DNA of 64,000 nt from Clostridiales bacterium (GTDB taxonomy: Bacteria > Bacillota_A > Clostridia > Oscillospirales > Oscillospiraceae): assembly GCA_004553625.1 (NCBI GenBank), contig SFKX01000005.1, positions 89,614-153,613 of the forward strand, written 5' to 3'. Of the stretch, positions 57,309 to 64,000 are shown piece by piece. The stretch's first letter is position 1; each line of letters starts with the position of its first letter. The position numbers and the translations under genes were made by a program. The notes under the pieces were generated by a model. That model saw only the letters and a list, made by a program, of their open reading frames with translations, was not told where the DNA came from and ran no database searches.

Positions 57309-58388
57309 ATGAAAAAGACACTCGCGTTCCTGCTGGCTGCAGTTCTCTGCGTCGGTCTGCTGGCAGGCTGTGGCACGGAAGAACCTTCGACCACGCCAGA
57401 GGGCAGCGACCCCGCCGGCTCCACCGAGCCCGAAGGCAACCAGAAAATCGACACCCTGCGCGTAGCCTTCGTTCCGTCCAGAGAACCGGATGAGATCATC
57501 ACCGCCACCGAACCGCTCAAGCAGCTGCTGACCGACGAGCTCGCCAAGCTCGGCTACGACGTCGGTGAGGTCGATATCACCGTCGGCACCAGCTACGAGG
57601 CTGTCGGCGAGGCGCTGTCCGCCGGCACTGCGGACGTCGGCCTCATCCCCGGCGGCACCTACGTTCTCTATGACGACGGCTGCGACGTCATCCTCACCGC
57701 CACCCGCGACGGCCTGTCCATCGACTCCGACAGCGCCAAGGATTGGAACGACAACGCCCCCACTGAGCCCACCACCGAGCAGGTCACCAGCTACCGTGCC
57801 CTGATGATCGCCGGTCCCTCCGAGAAGGGCCAGGAACTCGCCGCCAAGATAAACGCCGGTGAAGAGCTCACCTGGGAGGACGTCAGCAGCGCCAACTGGT
57901 CCGTCGCCAACTCCTCCTCCCCCGCCGGCTACATCTACCCCTCCCTCTGGCTGCAGGAGAACTTCGGCAAGAACATAACCGACCTGCCCCACGCCGTCCA
58001 GTCCGACTCCTACGGCAGCGCCTTCGCTCGCCTTGCCTCGGGCCAGGTTGACATCCTCTGCACCTACGCCGACGCCCGCCGCGACTATGAGGACGAGTGG
58101 ACCTCCGAGTACGCCATGACCAACAGCATCTGGGACGACACCGCCGTTGTCGGCGTCACCCCCGCCATCTATAACGACACCATCAGCGTGAGCAAGACCT
58201 CCCCCATCATGACCGACGACTTCAGGCAGGCCCTCATAGACGCCTTCATCAACATCGGCAACACCGAGGAGGGCAAGGCGGTCATCGCTATCTACAGCCA
58301 CAACGGCTACCTGCCCGCGCAGAGCTCCGATTATGACTCCGAGCGCGCCGCCCAGGAGATGATCCAGTCCCTCAACAGCGCCGGCTGA
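57309..58388 (+). CDS. phnD: PhnD-like phosphate/phosphonate-type solute-binding lipoprotein
   Basis: 359 residues. Lipobox GLLAGC (Cys21), Thr/Pro/Glu linker, then the PhnD fold (LRVAFVPSREPDEIITATEPLKQLL, VDITVGTSYEAVGEALSAGTADVGLIPGGTYV, SPAGYIYPSLWL). AAGGAGGAACATC precedes the ATG. It is the first of the DCEE transporter genes and is followed by a partial-terminator hairpin, a common way to overproduce binding protein. The pocket ligand (phosphonate, phosphite or phosphoester) cannot be deduced. Confidence 0.85.
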   Translation: MKKTLAFLLAAVLCVGLLAGCGTEEPSTTPEGSDPAGSTEPEGNQKIDTLRVAFVPSREPDEIITATEPLKQLLTDELAKLGYDVGEVDITVGTSYEAVGEALSAGTADVGLIPGGTYVLYDDGCDVILTATRDGLSIDSDSAKDWNDNAPTEPTTEQVTSYRALMIAGPSEKGQELAAKINAGEELTWEDVSSANWSVANSSSPAGYIYPSLWLQENFGKNITDLPHAVQSDSYGSAFARLASGQVDILCTYADARRDYEDEWTSEYAMTNSIWDDTAVVGVTPAIYNDTISVSKTSPIMTDDFRQALIDAFINIGNTEEGKAVIAIYSHNGYLPAQSSDYDSERAAQEMIQSLNSAG

Positions 58389-58413
58389 TTCTTTTCAATA
58401 CCATTTTCTCCGG

Positions 58414-58445
58414 TGAGGGAGGGAGGCCTCGGCTTTCCTCCCTCA
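58414..58445 (+). terminator. intercistronic hairpin after phnD
   Basis: TGAGGGAGG (58414-58422) pairs with CCTCCCTCA (58437-58445). A short TTT follows, so it is a leaky terminator or mRNA stabiliser before phnC. Confidence 0.55.
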
Positions 58446-58465
58446 TTTGGAATGAGGGGATAGCT

Positions 58466-59218
58466 ATGATAGAGTTCAAAAACGTAAGCAAAAAATACCC
58501 CAACGGCTTTGAAGCGCTCAAGGACATAGATCTCACCATAGAACAGGGAGAATTCGTCGCCATAATCGGCCTCTCCGGCGCAGGCAAGTCTACGCTCATC
58601 CGGACGATAAACCGTATGCACGACATAAGCTCCGGCACGCTGACGGTGGACGGGACGGACGTCATGTCCCTGCATGGCAGGAGCCTGCGCTCCTTCCGGC
58701 GGCGCATAGGCATGATCTTCCAGTCCTTCAACCTCATAACACGCACGACGGTCATAAAGAACGTGCTCACGGCCTTTGTGCCGGATCTGCCCTGGTGGCG
58801 GGCGACCTTCGGCATCTTCACGAAGGACGAAAAGCTCCGCGCGCTGGACGCTCTGGACAAGGTCGCCATACTGGACAAGGCCTTTGTCAGAGCCGACCAG
58901 CTCTCCGGCGGGCAGCAGCAGCGCGTTGCCCTCGCCAGGACGCTCGCCCAGGACCCGCAGATCATCCTAGCAGACGAACCCGTGGCCTCGCTCGACCCCG
59001 TCACCGCCAGGCAGGTCATGGACGACTTCAAGCGCATCAACAGGGATATGAACATCACCGTGCTCATAAACATACACCACGTCGAACTCGCCCTGCAGTA
59101 CGCCAGCCGCGTTGTAGGCATACGCTCGGGCGAGATCGTGTACGACGGCCCCGTGGAAAAGGTCACGCAGGAGGTGCTCGACTCCATCTATCAGGGCGGA
59201 GAGGAGAGCGCGGTATGA
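58466..59218 (+). CDS. phnC: PhnC-type ABC transporter ATPase
   Basis: 250 residues. Walker A GLSGAGKST (about 35-43), Q-loop (MIFQSFNLI), signature LSGGQQQR, Walker B ILADEPVASLD, and the H-loop HHVE. The MIEFKNVSKKYPNGFEALKDI start and the long LPWWRATFGIF insert are typical of PhnC. The stop overlaps the permease start (ATGA). Confidence 0.92.
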   Translation: MIEFKNVSKKYPNGFEALKDIDLTIEQGEFVAIIGLSGAGKSTLIRTINRMHDISSGTLTVDGTDVMSLHGRSLRSFRRRIGMIFQSFNLITRTTVIKNVLTAFVPDLPWWRATFGIFTKDEKLRALDALDKVAILDKAFVRADQLSGGQQQRVALARTLAQDPQIILADEPVASLDPVTARQVMDDFKRINRDMNITVLINIHHVELALQYASRVVGIRSGEIVYDGPVEKVTQEVLDSIYQGGEESAV

Positions 59219-60036
59219 GCCTATACGACAAGATATTCCCACCCAAGACGATAACGCTCGCCAATGGCAAAGTGGTCAAAAAGCCCCGCTCACGAATGCC
59301 GCTCGTCGTGCTCGTGCTGCTGGGCATGACCGTCGTCTCCGTGCGCGTCACCGGCTTTGACATGACGGTGCTGGTCACGAGGATACGCGAGTTCTTTGTC
59401 ATCCTTGGCGACATGATACCCCCGGAGTGGAACTACATGCCGCAGATCTGGCGGCCGCTTTTCGACACCATCAAGATGTCGCTGCTCGGTTCGTTCATCG
59501 GCTCGGTGCTGGTCGTACCCTTCGCCATGCTTGCCTCAACGAACATCATCCACAACAGGGTCGTCGTGAGCGCGATGCGCCTGCTGCTGGGCATTATCCG
59601 CACTCTGCCGACGCTGGTCTCCGCGCTTATCGCAACATATGTGTTCGGCCTCGGCACCCTCGCGGGTACCACTGCCATCGCTATCTTCACCTTTGCCTAC
59701 ATAGGCAAGATACTCTATGAGGAGATAGAGACGGTGGACATGGGCCCCTTTGAGGCAATGGAGGCCATGGGCGCCACCAAGACCCGCGCCTTTATAAGCG
59801 CAATCGTACCCCAGGTGCTGCCCAGCTATCTCTCCAACTGCCTGTTCTGCTTCGAGGGCAACGTGCGCTACGCCTCGATCCTCGGCTACGTCGGAGCGGG
59901 CGGCCTCGGCCTCATCCTCAACGAGAAAATCGGCTGGCGCGAATACGCCAGCGTAGGCATGATACTCCTGGCCCTGTTCGTCACGGTCTTTGTCATTGAG
60001 ACCATCAGCCGTGCGGCGAGAAAACGCCTGGTTTGA
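59215..60036 (+). CDS. phnE: PhnE-type permease 1
   Basis: 273 residues, about six TM helices. RTLPTLVSALIATYVFGLGTLAG and the EAMEAMGATKTRAF coupling loop are PhnE/BPD-permease signatures. It starts by ATGA overlap with phnC. It is paired with a second permease 14 bp downstream. Confidence 0.9.
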   Translation: MSLYDKIFPPKTITLANGKVVKKPRSRMPLVVLVLLGMTVVSVRVTGFDMTVLVTRIREFFVILGDMIPPEWNYMPQIWRPLFDTIKMSLLGSFIGSVLVVPFAMLASTNIIHNRVVVSAMRLLLGIIRTLPTLVSALIATYVFGLGTLAGTTAIAIFTFAYIGKILYEEIETVDMGPFEAMEAMGATKTRAFISAIVPQVLPSYLSNCLFCFEGNVRYASILGYVGAGGLGLILNEKIGWREYASVGMILLALFVTVFVIETISRAARKRLV

Positions 60037-60049
60037 GGGGGCTGCCGAT

Positions 60050-60859
60050 ATGAACGAAAGAATAGCTGCCGCCTACGCCGCAAGGCCGAAGCGCTGGGTG
60101 TTCGAACTGGCAGTGGCCGCCGTGGTGCTCGTGCTGCTGGTATGGAGCGCCAGCGCCGTGGAGACGGCCGGGACCACGCAGAACGGCGCGGTCATAGCCC
60201 TGAACATACTCAAGGGCATCTTCAATCCGGACAGGGACCTGCTCTTCAACTTTACGACCCAGGGCGTACCCTACCTGCTGCTCGAGACCATCTGCATAGC
60301 CTTCCTCGGCACGGTCGTGGGCGCGATAATCTCCATACCCCTGGCCTTTATCTCCGCGTCGAACTTGACGCCGAAGCCTGTCGCCTTCGTGGGCCGCATA
60401 GCCATCATGGCCATACGCACTGTACCGGCCTTCGTCTACGGGCTGATGTTCATCCGCGTAACTGGTCCCGGCGCATTCGCGGGCCTGCTCACCATGTCGC
60501 TGTGCTCTGTGGGCATGGTCAGCAAGATGTATATCGAGGCCATCGAGGACCTGGACGTCCACGTCCTCGAGTCCCTGGACGCCGCCGGCTGCACCACCTG
60601 GCAGAAGATACGCTACGGCATACTGCCGCAGCTCATGCCGAACTTCGCCTCCACGGCCATCTACCGCTTCGACATAAACCTGCGCGACGCCACCGTGCTC
60701 GGCCTGGTCGGCGCGGGCGGCATAGGCGCGCCCCTCATCTTCGCCATGAACTCCTACCGCTGGGAGGAAGCCGGGGCGATACTCGCCGGGCTCATCGTGC
60801 TCGTGCTCATCATAGAGTGGATATCCACCAAGATCCGCGTCAAGCTGGCGAGGGGTTGA
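60050..60859 (+). CDS. phnE: PhnE-type permease 2
   Basis: 269 residues, about six TM helices. RTVPAFVYGLMFIRVTGPGAFAGLL and ESLDAAGCTTWQKIRYGILPQ form the inner-membrane permease core and ATPase-coupling loop. ATG 60050 follows GAGGGGG. Together with permease 1 it forms the heterodimeric channel of the PhnDCEE system. Confidence 0.9.
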   Translation: MNERIAAAYAARPKRWVFELAVAAVVLVLLVWSASAVETAGTTQNGAVIALNILKGIFNPDRDLLFNFTTQGVPYLLLETICIAFLGTVVGAIISIPLAFISASNLTPKPVAFVGRIAIMAIRTVPAFVYGLMFIRVTGPGAFAGLLTMSLCSVGMVSKMYIEAIEDLDVHVLESLDAAGCTTWQKIRYGILPQLMPNFASTAIYRFDINLRDATVLGLVGAGGIGAPLIFAMNSYRWEEAGAILAGLIVLVLIIEWISTKIRVKLARG

Positions 60860-60861
60860 GT

Positions 60862-62382
60862 ATGGCAAGAAAATTCCGTATCTACTATACCTCGGACACA
60901 CACGGCCACATCTTCCCCGTGAACTACGCGGGCAACTGCCCGGAGGACAGCGGGCTGCTCAACATCGCGCAGGAGCTCGAAAAAGGCGGGAACACGCTTG
61001 TGCTGGACGGTGGCGACTCGCTCCAAGGTACGCCGCTCACTCAGTTCTACCTCGAGCACCGGGACAGCTGGAAACCGCATCCCGTCGCCGCGGCCTTCAA
61101 CGCCATGGGGCTCGACTGCTTCACGCTCGGCAACCACGACTTCAACTTCGGCTACGAGGCCCTGCGCGGCTATATAGACGCCATGGAGGCCGAGTGTCTC
61201 TGCGCGAATCTCGTGGACCTCGGCGGCGAACTCAGAATAAGGCCCTGGGCGCTGCGCAGACTGGAGAACGGACTGCGCGTCGGCATAACCGGGGTAGTCA
61301 CGGACTTTGTAAACGTCTGGGAGCAGCCGCAGAACCTTGAAAAGCTGCGCATAACAGACGCCTTTGAAGCGGCGAAGCTCGCGCTGGAGCAGCTCGCGCC
61401 GCTCTGCGACCTGAGCGTATGCATCTACCACGGCGGCTTCGAGGAGGAGCTCGACACAGGCCGCGTGCTCTCCGACAGCGGCGAGAACATCGCCTGCCGC
61501 ATAGCCCGGGAGCTGGACTACGACCTGCTCCTTACCGGACACCAGCACATGGCCGTCGAGGGTGTGGAGCTGGGCGGCACATACTCGGTCCAGCCGCCGG
61601 CGAACGCCGGTGAATACCTGCTGCTCAACGGTCTGGAGGAAAACGGCCGCATCCGCTTCAAGTCGCGCCTGCTGCGCGCTGGCGGCGAGCACGGCCAGGA
61701 GCCCTATGCCAGACTTCTGCCGCTCGAGGAGGAGGTACAGCGTTGGCTGGACAGCCCTGTCGGCATGCTGGAGGAGGCCCTGCCGCCGGAGGGGAAGCTC
61801 GAGGCGGCGCTCTGCGGCAGCCGCGTGGCGGAGCTCTTCAATCGCGTGCAGCTGGACGCCACGGGCGCGGACTTCTCCTGCACCAGCCTGGGCAATGACC
61901 CCGTGGGACTCTCTTCGCCCGTGACGATGCGCGGCATAACCGCAGCCTATCTCTTTGCCAACACCCTCGTGGTGCTGGAGGTGACGGCAGAGGTCCTGCG
62001 CTCCTGCCTGGAGCGATGCGCGGCCTATTTTACGCTCAGGGACGGGAAGCCGGAGGTCTCCGAGGCCTTCCTGCTCCCGAAGATAGAGCACTATAACTAC
62101 GACTTCTACTCCGGACTCCACTACACCTTCGACCTGCGGCGGCCCGTGGGGAGCCGCGTGGTCGCTCTCACTCTGCCGGATGGCTCGCCTCTCGGCCCCG
62201 GGAAGTACAGACTGGTCACGAGCAACTACCGCGCCACCGGGACCGGCGGCTACGACGCGCTCCGGCGCTGCCCCGTACTCTGGCGCGGCGGCACCGAGAT
62301 GCCCGATCTCACTGCCGCCTACGTTCGCCGGCACAGTCCTATGAGCATCGGCCGCTGCGGGCCACAGAGAGTGCTCTGGTGA
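60862..62382 (+). CDS. metallophosphoesterase/5'-nucleotidase-family enzyme, cytoplasmic
   Basis: 506 residues. The metallophosphatase core has YTSDTHGHIFP, DGGDSLQGTP, LGNHDFNFG and LTGHQHM metal ligands. The C-terminal 5'-nucleotidase domain (about 320-490) has NYDFYSGLHYTFD and the substrate-stacking YRATGTGGYD. Family members are usually secreted; this one begins MARKFRIYYTSDTHG with no signal peptide, so it acts inside the cell. It lies two bases after the permease gene, implying that it dephosphorylates a nucleotide, cyclic nucleotide or similar ester imported by the PhnDCEE transporter (inference). Confidence 0.85.
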   Translation: MARKFRIYYTSDTHGHIFPVNYAGNCPEDSGLLNIAQELEKGGNTLVLDGGDSLQGTPLTQFYLEHRDSWKPHPVAAAFNAMGLDCFTLGNHDFNFGYEALRGYIDAMEAECLCANLVDLGGELRIRPWALRRLENGLRVGITGVVTDFVNVWEQPQNLEKLRITDAFEAAKLALEQLAPLCDLSVCIYHGGFEEELDTGRVLSDSGENIACRIARELDYDLLLTGHQHMAVEGVELGGTYSVQPPANAGEYLLLNGLEENGRIRFKSRLLRAGGEHGQEPYARLLPLEEEVQRWLDSPVGMLEEALPPEGKLEAALCGSRVAELFNRVQLDATGADFSCTSLGNDPVGLSSPVTMRGITAAYLFANTLVVLEVTAEVLRSCLERCAAYFTLRDGKPEVSEAFLLPKIEHYNYDFYSGLHYTFDLRRPVGSRVVALTLPDGSPLGPGKYRLVTSNYRATGTGGYDALRRCPVLWRGGTEMPDLTAAYVRRHSPMSIGRCGPQRVLW

Positions 62383-62446
62383 AGCACGGCCTTGAAATGG
62401 GCCATTATGTGTGTTAAGATTTTCTGCGTGAGAAAGAAGGTGAGCG

Positions 62447-63223
62447 ATGGAGAGGTTTGAACTGGCCACCGCCGCTATAAGGGAGGCCGGCGCAGTACTC
62501 AGGCAGAGCCGCCTCAAGAGCAGCGATATTGCGATTAAAACAGGTTATCAGGACCTCGTGACATACTGGGACAGGAAAACGGAGCAGCTGCTGCGCAGCA
62601 GGATACTCTCCGCCTTCCCGGACGACGCCATAGTCGGCGAGGAATATCCCCCGTCGAACGTAGGCAAGCGCGGCGTGGTCTGGTATATAGACCCGATCGA
62701 CGGTACGACGAATTTCATCAACCAGAACAGCAACTACGCCGTGTCGGTAGGCTGCTGGGCCGGGGAAGAGCCGCTGTTCGGGCTGGTGCTGGACGTGGAG
62801 CGGGATGGGCTCTACCGGGCGAGTCCCGGCGAGGGCGCCTGGCTGGACGACAAGCCCCTGCACGTCACCTCGCGCAGGAGCCTGCGTGAGATGCTGCTTA
62901 CGACGCCGGGCGTGCAGTACAGCTTTCTTGAGCCACACCCTTGGCAGGAGCGGCTGGTGAAGTTGGCCAAGGCCGTGCGCGGCGTGCGCTGCCTGGGCAG
63001 CGTGGCGCTGGAGCTATGCGAGCTCGCCGCCGGGAAGGCGGACCTCTTCGTTACGATGCGCTCCTCGCCCTGGGACCACAATGCCGCTCGGATAATCGTT
63101 TCGGAGGCCGGCGGCCTCGTGCGCGACATCACCGGTGCGGAGCTCCCGCTGGGCGAGAAGAGCACGGTGCTTGCCGTAAATTCCCCGGAGGCCCTTGAGG
63201 AAATACAAAGTCTCCTGGCCTGA
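62447..63223 (+). CDS. inositol-monophosphatase-family phosphatase
   Basis: 258 residues. Metal-site motifs GEE (about 64-66), DPIDGTTNFI (about 83-92) and WDHNAARIIVSEAGG (about 203-217) define the IMPase/FBPase/CysQ superfamily. Candidate substrates are inositol phosphate, sugar phosphate or 3'-phosphoadenosine phosphate. It is the last gene of the operon, 64 bp after the metallophosphoesterase. Together they suggest stepwise dephosphorylation of an imported phosphoester. A terminator follows. Confidence 0.88.
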   Translation: MERFELATAAIREAGAVLRQSRLKSSDIAIKTGYQDLVTYWDRKTEQLLRSRILSAFPDDAIVGEEYPPSNVGKRGVVWYIDPIDGTTNFINQNSNYAVSVGCWAGEEPLFGLVLDVERDGLYRASPGEGAWLDDKPLHVTSRRSLREMLLTTPGVQYSFLEPHPWQERLVKLAKAVRGVRCLGSVALELCELAAGKADLFVTMRSSPWDHNAARIIVSEAGGLVRDITGAELPLGEKSTVLAVNSPEALEEIQSLLA

Positions 63224-63237
63224 ACCTAATAAAGCCG

Positions 63238-63273
63238 AAAACACCGCAGACGGAGATCGTCTGCGGTGTTTTT
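63238..63273 (+). terminator. terminator of the phn/phosphatase operon
   Basis: AAACACCGCAGACG pairs with CGTCTGCGGTGTTT around GAGAT, followed by TTTTT. Adjacent to the converging gene at 63280. Confidence 0.85.
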
Positions 63274-63279
63274 CTACCC

Positions 63280-63918
63280 TCACTCGTATTTTTTCGCCGT
63301 CAGGTATGTTGGCAGGACCAGTCCGGCCAGGAGCAGCACCAGGAGCGCATAGGGTTCCGCCGCCCCCCAGAGCTCCGGGACCAGCTCCGTCAGGAGCAGG
63401 GATGTCCCCGGGTACAGCGCTGCGGTCAGGCAGAACCATGTCCTGTAGACCCTGAGAACATGCGGCCAGTTGCGGTTGTTGAAGGCCGCACCAGGAAGGT
63501 TTATGCGGACCGGCCCGTCGTAAAATGCGCCTATGCGCTCGCCGTCGTAATATCGGGGCAGGCTTAGCCGTACAAAAAACACAAAGTAGGTCCCGAACAG
63601 CGCGCACATGGCGTATATGAGAGGACTCACTGTAGAAAGCCGGCCCCTGTGCACCGCAAGAGCGATGCAGGCCCCGCCCAGCAGCAGGCTCAGGAGAAAG
63701 GCCGGTTTCCAGCGGCTCTTTTCGCCGAGGGCGCGCTCGGGCTTTGAGCCGGAATAACCTATGGCGGTCTTTACCACGCTCTCTATCTGCTCCCCGTCCA
63801 GCTCGCTGTCTGCGGACATACGCTCGCAGCGCAGAAGCTCAGTCACACTCACGCCCAGCAGCTCCGAGAGCGGTACGAGCAGGGCAGTATCCGGCAGGCT
63901 TGCGCCCGTTTCCCTTAG
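63280..63918 (-). pseudogene. truncated XRE-type regulator with C-terminal membrane domain
   Basis: The frame opens at about 63918 without a start codon and begins ETGASLPDTALLVPLSELLG, the second half of an XRE HTH. An in-frame TAA (63921-63919) blocks the upstream part. After a linker (MSADSELDGEQIESVVKT) come about four TM helices (about 85-210 of the remnant), as in XRE-membrane fusions of clostridia. The first half of the HTH is missing, and different sequence abuts the break. It is probably disrupted by the element whose recombinase seems to end at 63950. A GTG at 63852 could still start a membrane fragment. Confidence 0.55.
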
Positions 63919-63949
63919 TTAAAGATATTGTTGGGTATCTCAAGATGTG

Positions 63950-64000
63950 TCATTCGATTTTGCCGATAAAGCGGTAGAAGATTTCCACTTCCTGTTCCCG
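63950..64000 (-). CDS. C-terminal end of a possible serine recombinase (partial)
   Basis: The last 16 codons of a gene running in from the right edge: EQEVEIFYRFIGKIE then TGA. The motif resembles the DUF4368-type ends of large serine recombinases of clostridial transposons. The evidence is short, so the call is tentative. Confidence 0.3.
   Translation of the reverse strand, partial: REQEVEIFYRFIGKIE

Noticed and set aside
60754..62517. 587-residue open frame antisense to the metallophosphoesterase
   Set aside because: Sense strand has metal-binding motifs in order; antisense translation matches nothing recognisable.

Overview
This is high-GC DNA from an anaerobic Firmicute. It carries clostridial 2[4Fe-4S] ferredoxin, ClpC, NarL-type two-component regulators, SLH-domain and Nif11/NHLP bacteriocin genes, lipoprotein signals with an AxGC-type lipobox, and strong AGGAGG ribosome sites. 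Heavy use of ATA for isoleucine and the gene repertoire suggest an Oscillospiraceae-like gut clostridium; this is inference, since there is no rRNA in the window.

Layout. 1-8.3 kb is housekeeping chromosome: the end of a DUF4173-type membrane protein, a small membrane protein, pyridoxamine kinase, a translationally coupled cluster (secreted metallopeptidase lipoprotein, tRNA1(Val) methyltransferase, rsmI), a ferredoxin, a ClpC lacking its middle domain, and two tRNA-Leu genes. 8.8-14.95 kb is a metabolic module: seven minus-strand genes (SDR oxidoreductase, small coiled protein, DUF3737 beta-helix, cyclophilin-like lipoprotein, flavodoxin-like reductase, alpha/beta hydrolase, RibD-C reductase) and a divergent LysR regulator with a well-defined operator. 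15.6-20.4 kb holds a small membrane protein, a signal-less Cna-B-like repeat protein, DUF2461, an inactive rhomboid with a zinc-binding tail and a PQQ-type beta-propeller.

20,549-46,205 is an integrative element in the 3' end of tRNA-Pro(GGG), bounded by a perfect 50-bp direct repeat. The left end has a tyrosine integrase, XRE repressor, excisionase-like protein and RepA-like ATPase. There is no relaxase or conjugation gene. The cargo is a lipoprotein, a two-component system with an extra 7TM sensor, a solute-binding protein paired with a membrane-anchored LuxR regulator, and a ten-gene operon (33.9-44.7 kb). That operon is built around SPFH, TPM and zinc-ribbon proteins like B. subtilis YdjI/YdjH/YdjG, and a degenerate receiver protein lies at each end. 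The lipoprotein gene and the ten-gene operon share a duplicated promoter with the palindrome CTACCCGCTGCGGGTAG, so they probably form one regulon. This is the best candidate for an undescribed system.

46.2-56.1 kb is a second accessory segment holding a Nif11-leader lanthipeptide cluster: short HlyD-like adaptor, C39 peptidase ABC transporter, second ABC transporter, LanM with a ProcM-like CCG cyclase motif, precursor peptide, and radical SAM/SPASM enzyme. It ends at a degenerate copy of the tRNA-Pro att region, suggesting a tandem array of islands. 56.2-63.2 kb is a LacI regulator followed by a PhnD-PhnC-PhnE-PhnE transporter with a metallophosphoesterase/5'-nucleotidase and an IMPase-family phosphatase, apparently an uptake-and-dephosphorylation operon. 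At the right edge an XRE-type regulator is truncated next to what looks like the C-terminus of a serine recombinase.
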